Assembly: GCA_946811695.1 (NCBI GenBank)
Contig: OX328123.1
Span: 45,572,517-45,636,516 of the forward strand
Direction: 5' to 3'
Length of the DNA: 64,000 nucleotides
Source of the DNA: Gonocerus acuteangulatus
Taxonomy: Eukaryota > Arthropoda > Insecta > Hemiptera > Coreidae
Below are positions 50,070 through 61,390 of this stretch, piece by piece. Position 1 is the stretch's first letter, and each line of letters opens with the position of its first letter. The notes below the pieces were generated by a model that did not search any database, was not told the origin of the DNA, and saw only the letters and a list, made by a program, of their open reading frames with translations. A program made the translations under genes and the position numbers.

Positions 50070-50880
50070 CAGATCAAAAACTTAATATTTCAAATTTTAA
50101 TGTTAGTTACTGGTGTGCAGTTACATGTGATAAAAATTAAGTTGCATTTCATTTTATATTGCCCAGCAAACCCTTCACTGAATTAATGAATGTTTCTTAC
50201 ATGTAGGTAGTTTTCATTCTAAATAGCTTTGGGTTATTTTTTATAGTTTTTAAAATTAAATCGCTGTACTATACAAAATAATATATTGTTAGATAAAATT
50301 TTAATTGAACAATTTTTTGTATTTAACGGAAAAAAAATTAAAGAGTGAAAAAACCATACATTTTATTTTTTCATGTGATAGTGTATACCTTTTAGAATAA
50401 TAATAAAAAAATATTTTAGTGATTTTCTTTTTATCGTTTGATGATATTTCACTTAGTGTGGAACGCCGTATTTAATTTCTAGAAAATGCATTTTAACACA
50501 TCAGGATTTTTTCAGACCATTTGTAATTATTTTATGCTTATATTATTTTCTTTTCTGGCTTCCATATTTATTGAAGTATTGTCATAGAAAATGTCATCAA
50601 CATAGGTTGATAGGTATGATTTATATTCTAGAACTAAGTACACTTCCTTTGTCCAATCGATGATAACTGCGAAATTTGAAATACTTTAGCAGAGCATAAA
50701 CTTAAACTATTTGAGATTGAGAAAAACTATTTTATATTCTTACTTATATCCATGAAAGGAATGAATATGCCAAGTTTCATTAAAATCTGAGGTCATGGGT
50801 GTCAAATCCTATTTCTTTGGGTTGATTTGACATGGAATGACCCAAATGTTTAAATATCATGTCACACATAGATGATTTTA

Positions 50881-51452
50881 GTTGGTACGGTAAAGAACTA
50901 TAAGTATTTAAATTATTAAAGTTCTGTACAGATCCATGGGTTAATGTTGAAGACATAGTTGATGTTAAGCAAATGCATGAGATAAAATGTAATTCGCAAA
51001 TACAAAAAAATTAACTATGGAAACAAACGGGAAACTCCAAATCAACAGATCAAATACTTAATATTTCAAATTACTGACTAATACATGATATTAATCCAAA
51101 ACGTGAGAATATAAGGTTATAATTTAGATAATCACAACATTTTTGTACGTTACACATAGATGATATTAGGTGGTACAGTAAAGAACTAAAAGTATTTAAA
51201 TTATTAAAATTCTGTACAGATCCATGGGTTAATGTTGAAGGCATAGTTTATGTTAAGCAAATGCATGAGATAAAATGCAATTTGCAAATAAAAAAAATCA
51301 ACTATGGAAAACAAATGGGAATCTGCAAGTCCACAGATCAATAACTTAATATTTCAAATTACTTACTAATATATGATACTAGTCCAAATTCTGAGAATAT
51401 GAGGCTATAATTTAGACAAACATACAAAGGTTATAATTGAAACGTTTTGTTC

Positions 51453-51455
<3 letters not shown>
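50881..51455 (+). repeat. Two tandem units of about 288 bp
   Basis: Units start near 50881 and 51169 and share GGTACGGTAAAGAACTA-type, AAATTATTAAAGTTCTGTAC, GATCCATGGGTTAATGTTGA, ACTATGGAAA and ACTTAATATTTCAAATTACT lines. An older partial copy is at 49955-50100, and the tail (TATAAGGCTATAATTTAGA) recurs near 51600 and 51810. The second unit ends in a 34-bp poly-A (51455-51488). Confidence 0.7.
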
Positions 51456-51492
<37 letters not shown>

Positions 51493-51944
51493 TGTTGGCT
51501 TGCTAATCTCTACCTAGGCAACACTGGAAAAAAATGGCAACTGGACAGTCAACAGATCAAAAACTTAATATTGCAAATTATTTATTAATATATATTAGTC
51601 GATATTCTAAGAATATAAGGCTATAATTTAGAAAATCACAAACATTTTGCTAAAACTAAAAAGTTTTTGAAGTTAGATAAACACACGAAACTTAAAACAA
51701 ATTGGTTAATGGCTTCTAGGAACCCAGTGTTGTCCTACATACATCTTCATCAGAAATTAATAAAATTGAACTTATATGATAATATTTTTCCAAATTCTGA
51801 GAAAATAAGGCTATAATTTAGGTAAACATACAAAGGCTTAAACTGAAAAGTTTTGTTCCCAAAAGAAAATTTGTTCGCAATAAAAGAAGAATGTTTTGTT
51901 GGCTTGCTAATTCACTCTTCTATATTTGACAGTTTCGAAATCGT

Positions 51945-52091
51945 TACTCCCGAACTGTGAAGTCTAGAAGATTTTGAGCTAGCTTAGGAGATTTCCCGTA
52001 TCAAGAAGTACATGTGTGCCATGTTTGGCCCAAATTGGTCAAACGGTGTGGATTTGTATAAAGAACAAACAGACAGACAAACTTACAGGTG

Positions 52092-52146
<55 letters not shown>

Positions 52147-52149
52147 TTA
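51945..52149 (+). mobile_element. Family C repeat, copy 3 (5'-truncated)
   Basis: One unit: TTGGTCAAACGGTGTGGATT, (CAGA)n and GTGATTTTTATATATATA, then a (TA)n expansion to 52143 and TAGATTAA. The (TA)n sits exactly at the family's natural TATATATAGATTA end and is much longer than in copy 1. Confidence 0.65.
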
Positions 52150-52765
52150 ATTTTTTATATTGGAATATTTATTAAATTATATATTCCTACCCCCCTGTAT
52201 ATAGTTCCATTATTGCTTCATGCTCCCTCCCTCATACCCTTCTTGTTAATAAATTCCGTATTTACTCTCTTCTTATAATTAATATGTATTATTCTATTGT
52301 ATAAAATTCGTTTTTGTTGTTGTTGTTGTTGTGTCTTCTCTAAGATTAGGGAGAGTTTCTAGGTATATAGTTAGAGTGTTATTTTAAATTTGTATTTATG
52401 TGTTGATTTTTTTTTTTTTTTTTTTGTAATACGTTTATTTAACATCTGTACATTTGTAGAGTACATTAGTTAAGTTTGCTAACAAATATGAGTAATAATA
52501 TATACATAAATTGATTAATGACAGAGTTAAAAGACAAAATAAAGTAAATCAAATAAATAAAATACTATCTGTTGAATATTTTTTTTTTTTTTTCATTTAA
52601 CTAATAAACTTAGAGTTGAAACACCCGTAACAAAAAAAAAAAAATCTCAGAGAAGTAAAGTGCAATGTACTGAATGTGTTAGCCTACCGTTTACCGTAGT
52701 TACAAAGTCAGATGACCTAGCATTAACAGATAAATGTATAATTTAATATGTATGTGTGAGTAGAT

Positions 52766-52939
<174 letters not shown>

Positions 52940-53350
52940 TGGCTCACAGTCAAAATGATGCAAACAAAGATTTCTATTTCTATTGCTATTTGCTCTCATT
53001 TTGTTACAATTTAAATGCCAATGCACATGTGGGCATAATGATTCATTGTCATACATAATGTTCATATAATCAAATCAACTCTACAACATTTATACAAATA
53101 GAAAAAAAAAACTATCATTAAAACTCGTAGGAATTAAGGTCACAGTGAAAAAAATGCAAGGTTTAGTTCCGTTTAGAAAATAATTTTTCTTTCAATTTTT
53201 GGTGGCATGAGTTTACTAATATTTTAATTCCTTTTCATTCTTTTAATAAAAACAAAAATAAACAATAGAAGTAATCAGTCTTGTTTGAGCATTTGCTTAT
53301 TTGGTACGCATACTTTTCCTAAACGAGAAATGTTGATTAACAAATTTAAA

Positions 53351-54227
53351 ATGGGCAAAAAAACAAGAAATTACCTCTATTATCAATAGGAATTATGCGA
53401 CCATTTAACATATTATTGAACGTTTGAAAAAAGAAAACAGAATAATAAGAAAATTCAAGAGTCATTACAAGAACCGTTTTACCGGCAATGACAACGTTAG
53501 ATTTGGTGCCCAATAAATATAATTCAAAATTAAGTGCTACAAAGTTTGCTACATTAGTTAAAAAACGTTTAAATAAAGAGTCTTTAAAAACGCGAAATTT
53601 TCAAGTCGGCACTTCCGGATTGTTTCATGAGATCAACCTTATAAGCGGGGTTCCTCCCTATGAAGGGAGGGAGGAACCGCGCTAAAAGATGCAAATTATT
53701 TTTCCCAAGAATAACTTAAAGAAGAGATGGACTTCCGGAGAACTGTTTTGTAATTGAACGTGTCAAAATTTACTTTGTTTGGCTCTGATAGACCATGTTT
53801 CAGGTAGAGAAAAGCAACGGAAGAGCTCCATGGGAATAATCTTCACCTACATCCAACATTGAGGTGATCATGTTATGGTTAGGGGGTATATGGATGCTTC
53901 GGTGGTAGGATATCATCATTTTATTAAGAAAACAATGGAGAAACATTAATCCAGTGACATCCCAAGCACTCTTCTTATCTCGCAAGAGAATGAGTTCATA
54001 TAATTGCTCCAAAACTAAAATCACCCCTCCAATCACCAGATCTCAACGTCTTAGAGAATTTATTTTGTTAATTAGAAACAGAAGTGAGGAAACACAAGAT
54101 ATCAAACCAACAATATCTTATAAAGACGCGTCAAGAAGAATGGGAGAAGATATGTCCATCTTGCACAGAAAAGCTTGTCCGATCTATGCTCAATTTCTTT
54201 AATGTGATCATAAATAATAAAGGATAA
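53351..54227 (+). pseudogene. Tc1-like transposase pseudogene
   Basis: Starts MGKKTRN at 53351. The HTH region is readable across frames (IINRNYATI, IIERLKKENRII, KFKSHYKNRFTGND, then SKLSATKFATLVKKRLNKES). The family A piece follows, then KKRWTSGELF, GDHVMVRGYM with VVGYHHFIKKTMEKH (family 'VMVWG ... GVG.L.FI'), and QSPDLNVLENLF (family 'QSPDLNPIENLW', which carries the catalytic Glu). The C-terminal line VRKHKISNQQYLIKTRQEEW then KLVRSMLNFFNVIINNKG precedes a stop at 54225-54227. Several stops and frameshifts; the second Asp region (family 'QDNDP.H') is not readable. Normal overall length once the insert is discounted. Confidence 0.78.
53588..53685 (+). mobile_element. Family A 3' end inserted in the Tc1 transposase
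   Basis: ACGCGAAATTTTCAAGTCGG, CACTTCCGGATTGTTTCATG, the GGGTTCCTCCCT hairpin and GCGCTAA. Only the last 98 bp of family A are present, with no (TA)n and no 5' part. Confidence 0.8.
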
Positions 54228-54292
54228 CCTTAAAAGTACTAAAATTTAAAATATTTTTTAATTTTTGGACGTTTTCATCATTTTGCTCATAA

Positions 54293-54315
54293 GAGAAAAC
54301 CGGATAAGGTAGAGT

Positions 54316-54377
<62 letters not shown>

Positions 54378-54410
54378 TATTGTAGACTCTACCTTATCCG
54401 GTGTTCTCTT
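54293..54410. repeat. Palindrome with a (TA)n centre
   Basis: GAGAAAACCGGATAAGGTAG then AGTCT at the left pairs with AGACTCTACCTTATCCGG then TGTTCTC at the right; about 57 bp of TA lies between. Potential cruciform or small MITE. Confidence 0.8.
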
Positions 54411-54422
54411 ATCCGTCGCTCT

Positions 54423-54634
54423 GTCTAAAGGTAAACGCGCACTGGTCCCCATCGACCGGAGAATACGCACGCATCGGATCGATGGGATTCTCCGAATCCA
54501 ACTAGTAGACTAGTTTGACTGGGTCTGCTCGCACATATCCGCATCGCACGTATAGGACATCGGCTATGCGGACGAGAATCCGAGAAGGGGCAATCACTCC
54601 GAATCATTAGTACGCAGTATACGCGGTCTCAGGA
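54423..54634. mobile_element. Harbinger-like repeat (family H-related)
   Basis: GC-richer stretch starting TAAAGGTAAACGCGCACTGG with nested palindromes (GGAGAATACGCACGCATC / GATGGGATTCTCC) and GAATCCAACTAGTAGACTAG, the latter shared with family H at 29.7 and 37.46 kb. Its position just upstream of a MADF-like frame supports a PIF/Harbinger origin (inference). Confidence 0.45.
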
Positions 54635-54765
54635 ATTCCAGAAAAAAGCGGGCCCCTCCTCTTCTCCTTACGGATCTGATTGTTATCTCCAGTCTGTTGT
54701 TAACCACTGTTCTTACAACACCTTGCGTCAAAAACTGTTACGGCACTGCTACATTCTTACCCGAG

Positions 54766-54885
54766 ATGGATGCAGCTGAGTTGATTTTGATCGTGGGGGA
54801 GTTTGAAGAATTATATTATTTGAGAAGCCCTCAATACAGTAATAAAAAAAAAGCAGTGACAATCATTTGGAAGAGAGGAGAATGA
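54766..54885 (+). pseudogene. MADF-like domain start
   Basis: MDAAELILIVGEFEELYYLR then SPQYSNKKKAVTIIWKRGE and a stop at 54883-54885. The pattern 'LI..V.....LY...S..Y.....K...W' is that of the first helices of a MADF/Myb-like DNA-binding domain, found in PIF/Harbinger accessory proteins and in host regulators. Only 39 residues; the rest of the domain is missing or out of frame. I chose the internal Met at 54766 because the motif starts there, although the open frame extends to 54697. No nuclease gene was found next to it. Confidence 0.35.
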
Positions 54886-55838
54886 GGATGAAATAGCCCC
54901 GAAAGTCGATGGTTTCTAGAAAACCTTCCCTTCCTAGCTAGCCAAACATCTGTTTCATGGTACTATTTCATTTAAGAAATAAAAGAAGTCAAAGAAAGCA
55001 TATATGTGTCATTTTAGAGGCAGGACCTTGTGTGCCTATTAAGGAAATAATAAATGTTTCTACTAAGGCACCAGTGGCTGGAACGTATGATTTTTGATGT
55101 TGTAATGATATATGCATACCTACATATGTAGATTATTTAGTAATTAATTATGTTTTATTAAATTTAACTGTTTACATATTTTTATTCCTTGAAACCTTTA
55201 AATGCATATGCACTTTTAAATAATACACCAGCTAGGATTTACATGTTTTGAATTTATTTTTCGGCACTTAAATTTAACTTAATTGCTTTTAATAAGCAAT
55301 ATTAAAAATGGTACATATTCTATTATACTCAAATAATACGTGTTTTCAAATACAGATTAGACTGCTTCTAACTGAATTCTCTAATTGTAAAGCAGCTGTT
55401 AAGAGTCGGGGAAACATCGAAAGAGTCTGCTTTGGTTTTATTATTAAAAAAATACATATCCTGTTTGCATAAAGTCTTCATAAATTAAGACTCAAATGAG
55501 CTGTACCTACTAAATTGGAGGCGTCCATCAGAGTTGAGCATCAATCAATTAATGTTTCAATCATGTAATTAGGAATTTAATTTAATAATGGCAATTAATG
55601 TAATGGGGACAGTATTTTAAAACGTGATGTACAATTAAATTTAAGTGTGATTAACTCCGTCAATCGGTTGCAATTAAATAAATTCCATACAAAAAATAAT
55701 AAAAAGGTGGTTCAGAATACCATCTTTAGAATAGTGAAAAAAAAAAACAAATGCATAAAGTAATTTGTTGTTAGATAACAGCTTGAAACTTAAAATTAAA
55801 ATTAAATACACAAATAAATAAATAAATAAAATTAAATA
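54886..55838. other. No gene recognised
   Basis: AT-rich, ending in (AAAT)n-type sequence at 55785-55838 just before the transposon at 55839. Confidence 0.5.
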
Positions 55839-58334
55839 CACTGTTCTGCAAAAAAAAACTTTTCTCCCCTCCCTTGAACAATTTTGCCTGTTTCTCATGT
55901 TTTCAGGTGTGCTGAGTCCGAATCTGAACTCAGAAAAATTCTATCACCCTCTGATTTTGAGTGAAAAGAGGAGGAACTTGGAAAAAATGAAAAATTGTAT
56001 TTGATAATTATTGTCTTTATTATAACAGATTTTTTTTTCTTTTTCAACGGTAAAATATAATTAATTGAATCCTGCATGCTATCAGGTATAATACTAGATA
56101 TGACACAACTCAAAAAATATACACACATCGTCAATGAGTATTTTTTTTTCTTTTGTACTCTTCCTCCTCTGTCTCCCGCTACAGTGTCCAGCAGTAATCC
56201 GCCAGCATCTTCTCATTCCAATTGCCAGTATATCTTTTTTCCATTCTGGATATGTCTTGGTGGAATCGTTCTCCATGTTCGTCCGAAACTGCACCCAAAT
56301 TTGGGGCGAAAAAGTCTAGGTGACTATGCAGGAAATGTATTTTTAAGGACATATTGCATCCCAATGTTTTATATGATGTAAACAGTTCTTGGACTATTTT
56401 TCGGTAGTCTCTAGATTTTTCGTTTCCCAAAAACTTAGCACATACCTCTCGAAAAGCAAATCAAGCCTTTTTCTCAGTAGTATTTAACTTTGCTTCAAAA
56501 GTGAGGTCCTTGAGTAGATGTCGAATTTGGGGTCCTACGAAAATTCCCTCCTTTATCTTAGCATCGCTGAGATACGGAAATTTTTGTTTTATGTCTCCTT
56601 CCTTGTCCATCGCTTTTACGAAGTTTTTCATTAGCCCCAATTTTATGTGGAGTGGGGGTAAAATTATACCTATTACCTACTTTTTCCTTACGCTCTGGCC
56701 ATTTTTTACGACATAATGGTCTCCTCTTTTTCTGCTGTCCCACTCGCACAAAAAACAACAAAATTTAGTGTAACCTCCTTGGAGTCCTGTAAGCATGGCT
56801 ACCACTTTAAGATCTGCACAAATGCGCCATTTGTACTCATGGTACTTGATTTTTTGTAGAAGTATCTTCATGTTGTCATAGGTTTCTTTCATGTGGACCG
56901 AATGAGCTACTGGGATAGATGGATGTTTGTTTCCATTATGAAGGAGTACTCCTTTTAAACTAAACTTGGAGCTGTCAATGAATAGTCTCCATTCCTCTGG
57001 ATTGGTTGGCAGATCAAGTTCCTGGAGCAAATGAAATACATCATTGCAAAATAGAAGATTTTCTTCCATCGAGAAAAAGCATAGAACTCCTGATTCCCGT
57101 TTTCTGAAGAAAGATATATTCACGCCTCCTTCCAAGAGATTCCATTGTTGCAACCTTGACCCAAGCAGCTAAGCTTTTGATTTTGGGAGATCTAAATCAC
57201 GAACAAGATCATTCAATCGCCTCTGATTTATGAGCTGTGGCTGAGTTTCAGAGGGGCTGGACGAACTTGAAATTTCTTCTTGTTGACTGGTTCCAGGTTG
57301 AGGTGAAACGCTTTCAGAATCGCTGCACTCCTCAGAACTAAGACGGAACTTACTCGGATTTGGTGGGATGGGCATGGAGGCATCATGTGGAGCTGGTCTC
57401 ATGGCAGAGGGGATGTTGGGATAAACAATTTTCTTTTTGCTCTTGAACGAGAAACCTTTGATTGTGGTCATGCAAACATAGCAATCGGCCACGTGATTTG
57501 TAGGTTCTCGCCATATCATGGGAACTGCAAATGGCATTGACTTATGTGTCCCATTTAGCCAACCAGTCAGAGAACGTGAGCATGAACTACAGCATATTTT
57601 TGGAGCCCAGGATTTGTCCTGATCACTTACTTTACATCCAAAGAATAACTCGTATGCCTTCTTCACCAGCGGAGTCAGAGGTTTCTGAGTGGACTTGAAT
57701 GTTACTTCACCACAAACATAGCAAAAGGAATCAGGCTTATTTATACACTGTCGTGACATTACAGAGAAAAAGTGAACTGTTCCCAGAACAATGATAGCAC
57801 AACTGAATATCCAAATAAGTGCGTTTAGCGAAAGCCTCGAGAGTACTGATCAAATCCTAGAAGAAAATAGTGACAAGAGAGGGGCTGATTGGGAGGGGGG
57901 AGTTGGGGTATTGAGGGTGAAAGGGGGCAGATAAGGATTTGAATGAAAAGGATACCACCATAAAAGAGAAAGGAAGGTCATTCCCCTAAAGATCCAGGTA
58001 GAGACCAAATCCCTGCCTCAAGATCAAAAACTGAAAAAACACTTTTAGCCATATTTCTTCAACCACTTGTAATATTCCCATCAATTTTTTTTTCGTTCAA
58101 ATATACTTCATTGCGCTCAAAATAATCGGGCTTTTGAATTTTTTTCACTATGTTTTGATGCCAAAAAAAATTCGTCAAATTTACAAAAAACTTACATTTT
58201 TGGATAAAAAACTAGAATTTCTCAAGAAACTGTGCGTGATAGACAGAATCTGACTTCAAATTCGTGTTCAGCGCATTTGAAAACAGTAAGAAAGCATGTT
58301 TTGGTTTGAAGGAGGATTTTCGTGCAGAACAGTG
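55839..58334 (-). mobile_element. DNA transposon with CACTGTTCTGC ends carrying an uncharacterised protein family
   Basis: The left end CACTGTTCTGCA (55839-55850) pairs with TGCAGAACAGTG at the right end (58323-58334). The similarity continues inward for about 100 bp (TGTTTTCA, GTGCTGA / GCGCTGA, CGAATCTGAA / CGAATTTGAA, ATTCTATCAC / CTGTCTATCAC). Immediate flanks are ATA (left) and GTA (right): a 3-bp duplication with one change, or unrelated. CAC-starting ends with a 2-3 bp duplication suit the CMC (CACTA/Mirage/Chapaev) group; this is inference. The only gene is the minus-strand pseudogene 56131-57759. Confidence 0.7.
56131..57759 (-). pseudogene. Multi-copy uncharacterised protein family, candidate DDE transposase
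   Basis: One continuous minus-strand frame of 543 codons with only nonsense changes: stops at 57169-57171, 56677-56679, 56461-56463 and 56179-56181; no frameshift. The N-terminus MSRQCINKPDSFCYVCGEVT begins a Cys-rich (CxxC ... CCSSC ... CYVC) putative zinc-binding region (residues about 1-100). An acidic/Ser-rich linker follows (about 130-195). Core: EEWRLFIDSSKFSLKGVLLH (candidate first Asp), WRICADLKVVAMLTGLQGGY (second Asp), TKFCCFLCEWDSR (CxxC), LPPLHIKLGLMKNFVKAMD, and GAVSDEHGERFHQDISRMEK (candidate Glu with His). I recognise the family as a common unannotated arthropod and cnidarian protein. Its location between inverted ends argues that it is a transposase rather than a host gene. 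Part of the line after the CxxC (about 56680) seems deleted. Confidence 0.75.
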
Positions 58335-58439
58335 GTATTAGCCATTCTGTCCAATAAAACAAAATAAAACATAAAGAAATAAAACAGAAAAAACAAGATG
58401 TTGCTATTAAATAAAACCAAAATAAAATATTACATATAG

Positions 58440-60091
58440 TTATACCTTTAAATATAACTGTGCTGCTTTTAAGTGTGTAAGGAGTATATGGATGTACGGG
58501 CTATTTTCAGTAAGTAAGTCGTGTAAGTTGTAAGGAATTGTCAAGTCGCTGCGTTGTCTACAGTCTGTCAGTATATGTTTAACAGTTAGAGTTCTGTTAC
58601 ACTGTCTACACGTTGGTCTTTCTTTTCTCTCCAATAAGTATGAGTGGGTAAGTCGAGTATGGCCTATCCGAAGCCTGGGTAAAATTACGTCGTCCTGACG
58701 AGAAAATTGTTCTGTTTTCCAAGTTCTTGTCGTGTTCTTAATTTCTTTTAATTTGCATGTACTCTTTGACCAATCTCTCTCCCATTCATACAGTGTATTA
58801 GTTCGTATTGTTTTGGTTAAATCGGATGAGGTAATTGTATTTATGTCTGGTATAGGTCGGTTCGTTGCTAGTTTTGCCTGTCGGTCTACAGCTGTACTCA
58901 TGTCGATGTATTCGTGTTCTGGTACCCGTAGCAGCGTAATGTGTTTGTTTTTTCTTTATTGAATGTTAATGTGCGTAAATATGTTCTCGATAACTGGATG
59001 TGTGCTGTAAATGTTCTGTATGGACATTAAGGAACTTAAGGAGTCTGCACAAACAGTGATTGCGTCAGTCTGTGCATCATGAACGTTGGTTAGTGCTAGA
59101 AGTATTCCGTAAAGTTCCGCTGTAAATATGGTCGTTGTTTCTGGTAATTTGATTAGGTAAGCAGTTTCCTTCACAATTGCAGCTGCTCCTGTGCCAGAGT
59201 TCGTCTTGGATCCATCGGTAAAAGTATATATATATAATGTTCTCGGGTATTGTCTCATTATTGAATTAATTGTATTTTTATAAAATAATTTGGATGTTGG
59301 TTTAGTCTTTTTGTATTTAGTTAGTGTCAAGTCAATCCTTAAGTTCCTCAATCTCCAAGGTGGTGTTTTAGTAAAATTGTGTTGAAGTATTGAAGATTCT
59401 TTTAGACTTGAATTTCTTCTATCTTCTAGTGTTCTCACGACAAAAGGTTTTCTTTTAGAATTTGATCCTAAATATTTATTAAAATTAGTATTTTCAAGAA
59501 AACTTATCACACAGGGAGTCCCAAGTCCTTTTGACTTTACGTAAAAATTAGAGACAGTGGCCCCGAGACAATTTACTCTTCTGATCATATAGGGATCATT
59601 AAAATATTTATTTAGACAGCTTTGAAAGTACCAACAATGGCTGGCTTCTTTCACATTTTGTATTGTTTTTATTTTATTTTACTTTTTCCATTTTTGTCAA
59701 CTTGTTCATAATATATGCATCATCAAACTTGATTATTGTACTGTTTATAATTTGTACAGATTTCAAATAAATAAAAAAAAAACAAAAAAAAAAAAAACGT
59801 AAAAATTAGAGCTTAAAATAGCACGCCTGTACTGCAGCGGGGGTTCTCCGGTCAAGGCTCAAAGGCTTTCTGCAGGACTAGCCCTGAAAGCTCCTGTGAC
59901 CAGCCTTAGTCCTGTGTTGTGTCGAGAAGTCTTAAAGTGGTTGGACTGGCAGATGAATATGCTACACATCCATAATCCAGAAGAGACCTGGTGTAAGATC
60001 GATAGAATGTAAGCATGGTACTTAAAATTAAAAACGTTTGTAAAATTGCATTTTTTTTTTGTTTTGCCCACTCATAAATCCACAAATTCAA
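58440..60091 (-). pseudogene. LINE ORF2 C-terminal pseudogene (RT thumb, RNase H, CCHC)
   Basis: Reading minus: FYRSYTRSLLDYGCVAYSSA then SPTTLRLLDTTQ, a frameshift near 59905, GLRLVTGAFRASPAESL, a stop, and ALTGEPPLQYRRAILSSNFY (family 'ALR...GAFR.SP..SL ... PL..RR'). After the inserted retrocopy the frame resumes with NFYVKSKGLGTPCVISFLEN. RNase H: IYTFTDGSKTNSGTGAAAIV (Asp), IFTAELYGILLAL (Glu), ITVCADSLSSLMSI (Asp), a stop at 58956-58958, then RVPEHEYIDMSTAVDRQAKL (His and last Asp kept, usual Trp lost). C-terminus: LTHSYLLERK, then CRQCNRTLTVKHILTDC (C-x2-C-x7-H-x4-C), ending YLKV with a stop at 58440. Confidence 0.85.
59554..59796 (+). mobile_element. 243-bp polyadenylated retrocopy with 15-bp target duplication
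   Basis: ACGTAAAAATTAGAG occurs at 59539-59553 and again at 59797-59811. Between them lies a plus-strand sequence ending TTTCAAATAAATAAAAAAAA (AATAAA signal plus A-rich tail to 59796). Removing the insert and one copy of the repeat joins the LINE reading frame exactly (SSNFYVK). This is the signature of target-primed reverse transcription, probably a 5'-truncated LINE or processed transcript. The source of the body is not recognised. Confidence 0.85.
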
Positions 60092-60099
60092 AAAAATGT

Positions 60100-61390
60100 G
60101 TGAGGAGAGTGGTTCCTATATTGTTTTCAGCTTCATGGCTGAGGGCTTACAGAAGGTAAGCAGGGTGAGAGCCTGCAAAGAGACAACTCAGCATATCAGT
60201 TTCGTAAGTATCCGTCCTCTTATTTAAATTACACGTGCTGAGGACCTTATCTATGGTTATCTTAATACTTTCTAGTATATCCATCGGTGCAGACTTCTTT
60301 CGGCAATGCAAGATGTACATTCAGAGGTGCAATGAATTTTGAATACCGCCTAGTTTTGTGTTATTTAGCACTTATTTTTAGTTTTCTACCAGTTTGTTCT
60401 TTGTAAGACCCCATGTTTGTCCTATTGTAACAAGTAACTATTATTTAGTAAGTAGACAATTATTAGAATATATTTGTATATGAATATTATGAGTACGCTT
60501 TTGTTACATTGTTTTTTGTTGTAATTTGTCGAGTAAGATTGTTTTATTTATTTATTTTTTCAGGTAGTTCATATAATGCATATATTAGTAAGATAGCAGG
60601 GGATTTTTCGAGACCCAATGCTAGAAAACTAATTGAGGAATCAGAAGTGATTTTGTGGATGGTTAAACAGGACTTATGTTAGCGGAGAATCGGATTAAAT
60701 GGACATTGATTATTAAAACTTTTCTGTTCTTTCTTTTTTCCTGAGATAAAACTTTTTTAAAATGCCTTAGCTAAAGTTTTAAAATCGTTTTCTTTTTAAC
60801 TTGAATAAAGCCATGTCTTCCGTCTCCTTGATGTTACATTCAACTGTTCTTTGAAGATTTTTCCAATTATAATATAAAAGGATTCCACTCTGAAAGCATA
60901 ATTCAAAAATCATAAAAGAAGAACGGGAAGTACGAATGAATTTTTAATATTTAGAATTCAATGCTTTCAATTCAAGAAAGGGATAAAATGACAATAAAAA
61001 TTGTCTAAGACGAAGACAGTACCAATAGGTAATATACAGAAATATATCTTATACTCCTCAAATTCATGTTTGTTATGGCTGCAAAAAAGTGAACTAAATT
61101 CTATATTTCTTTCAGAGGATATCATATACCCCAGAGAAGCTCTGCTAGTCCTGACATGTCACGAATATACGTTAGAATTAAAATGTAGTAACATTTATGG
61201 AAACATAGATATAAATATTTTGGATACGTTTGAAGTTAAGGAAGTATTGGAAAAAAAAATTATTAACAGACGAGCAGTTTTAGGATTTTAAGTGATTTGT
61301 TTCTTAAAATATGTATTGATATTTATAAAATAAGAAGAAGGTCAAATTCTCTTATAAATCTCGTCACGGGGTGATTTTTAGGATGTCTGG
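60100..61390. other. No gene recognised; short frame at 61001-61291
   Basis: AT-rich. The frame at 61001-61291 (96 codons: MSKTKTVPIGNIQKYI...) has a splice-acceptor-like TTTCTTTCAG inside it at 61106-61115, followed by EDIIYPREALLVLTCHEYTL. I see no known domain, and call it unsupported. Confidence 0.35.

Larger units (their letters stand above)
58335..60091 (-). mobile_element. 5'-truncated RNase H-bearing LINE (I-like group)
   Basis: The minus strand holds the end of LINE ORF2 (thumb region, RNase H, terminal zinc knuckle) and a 3' region of (T/A)AAAAC-type A-rich words (58350-58440) running up to the transposon at 58334. The 5' limit is near 60091, where the readable RT line ends. It is interrupted by a plus-strand retrocopy at 59554-59796. 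Group assignment (I/Jockey-like with RNase H) is from domain order. Confidence 0.8.

Noticed and set aside
56094..56381. Frames on the plus strand and other minus frames over the 56-kb pseudogene
   Set aside because: They are shadows of the single 543-codon frame.
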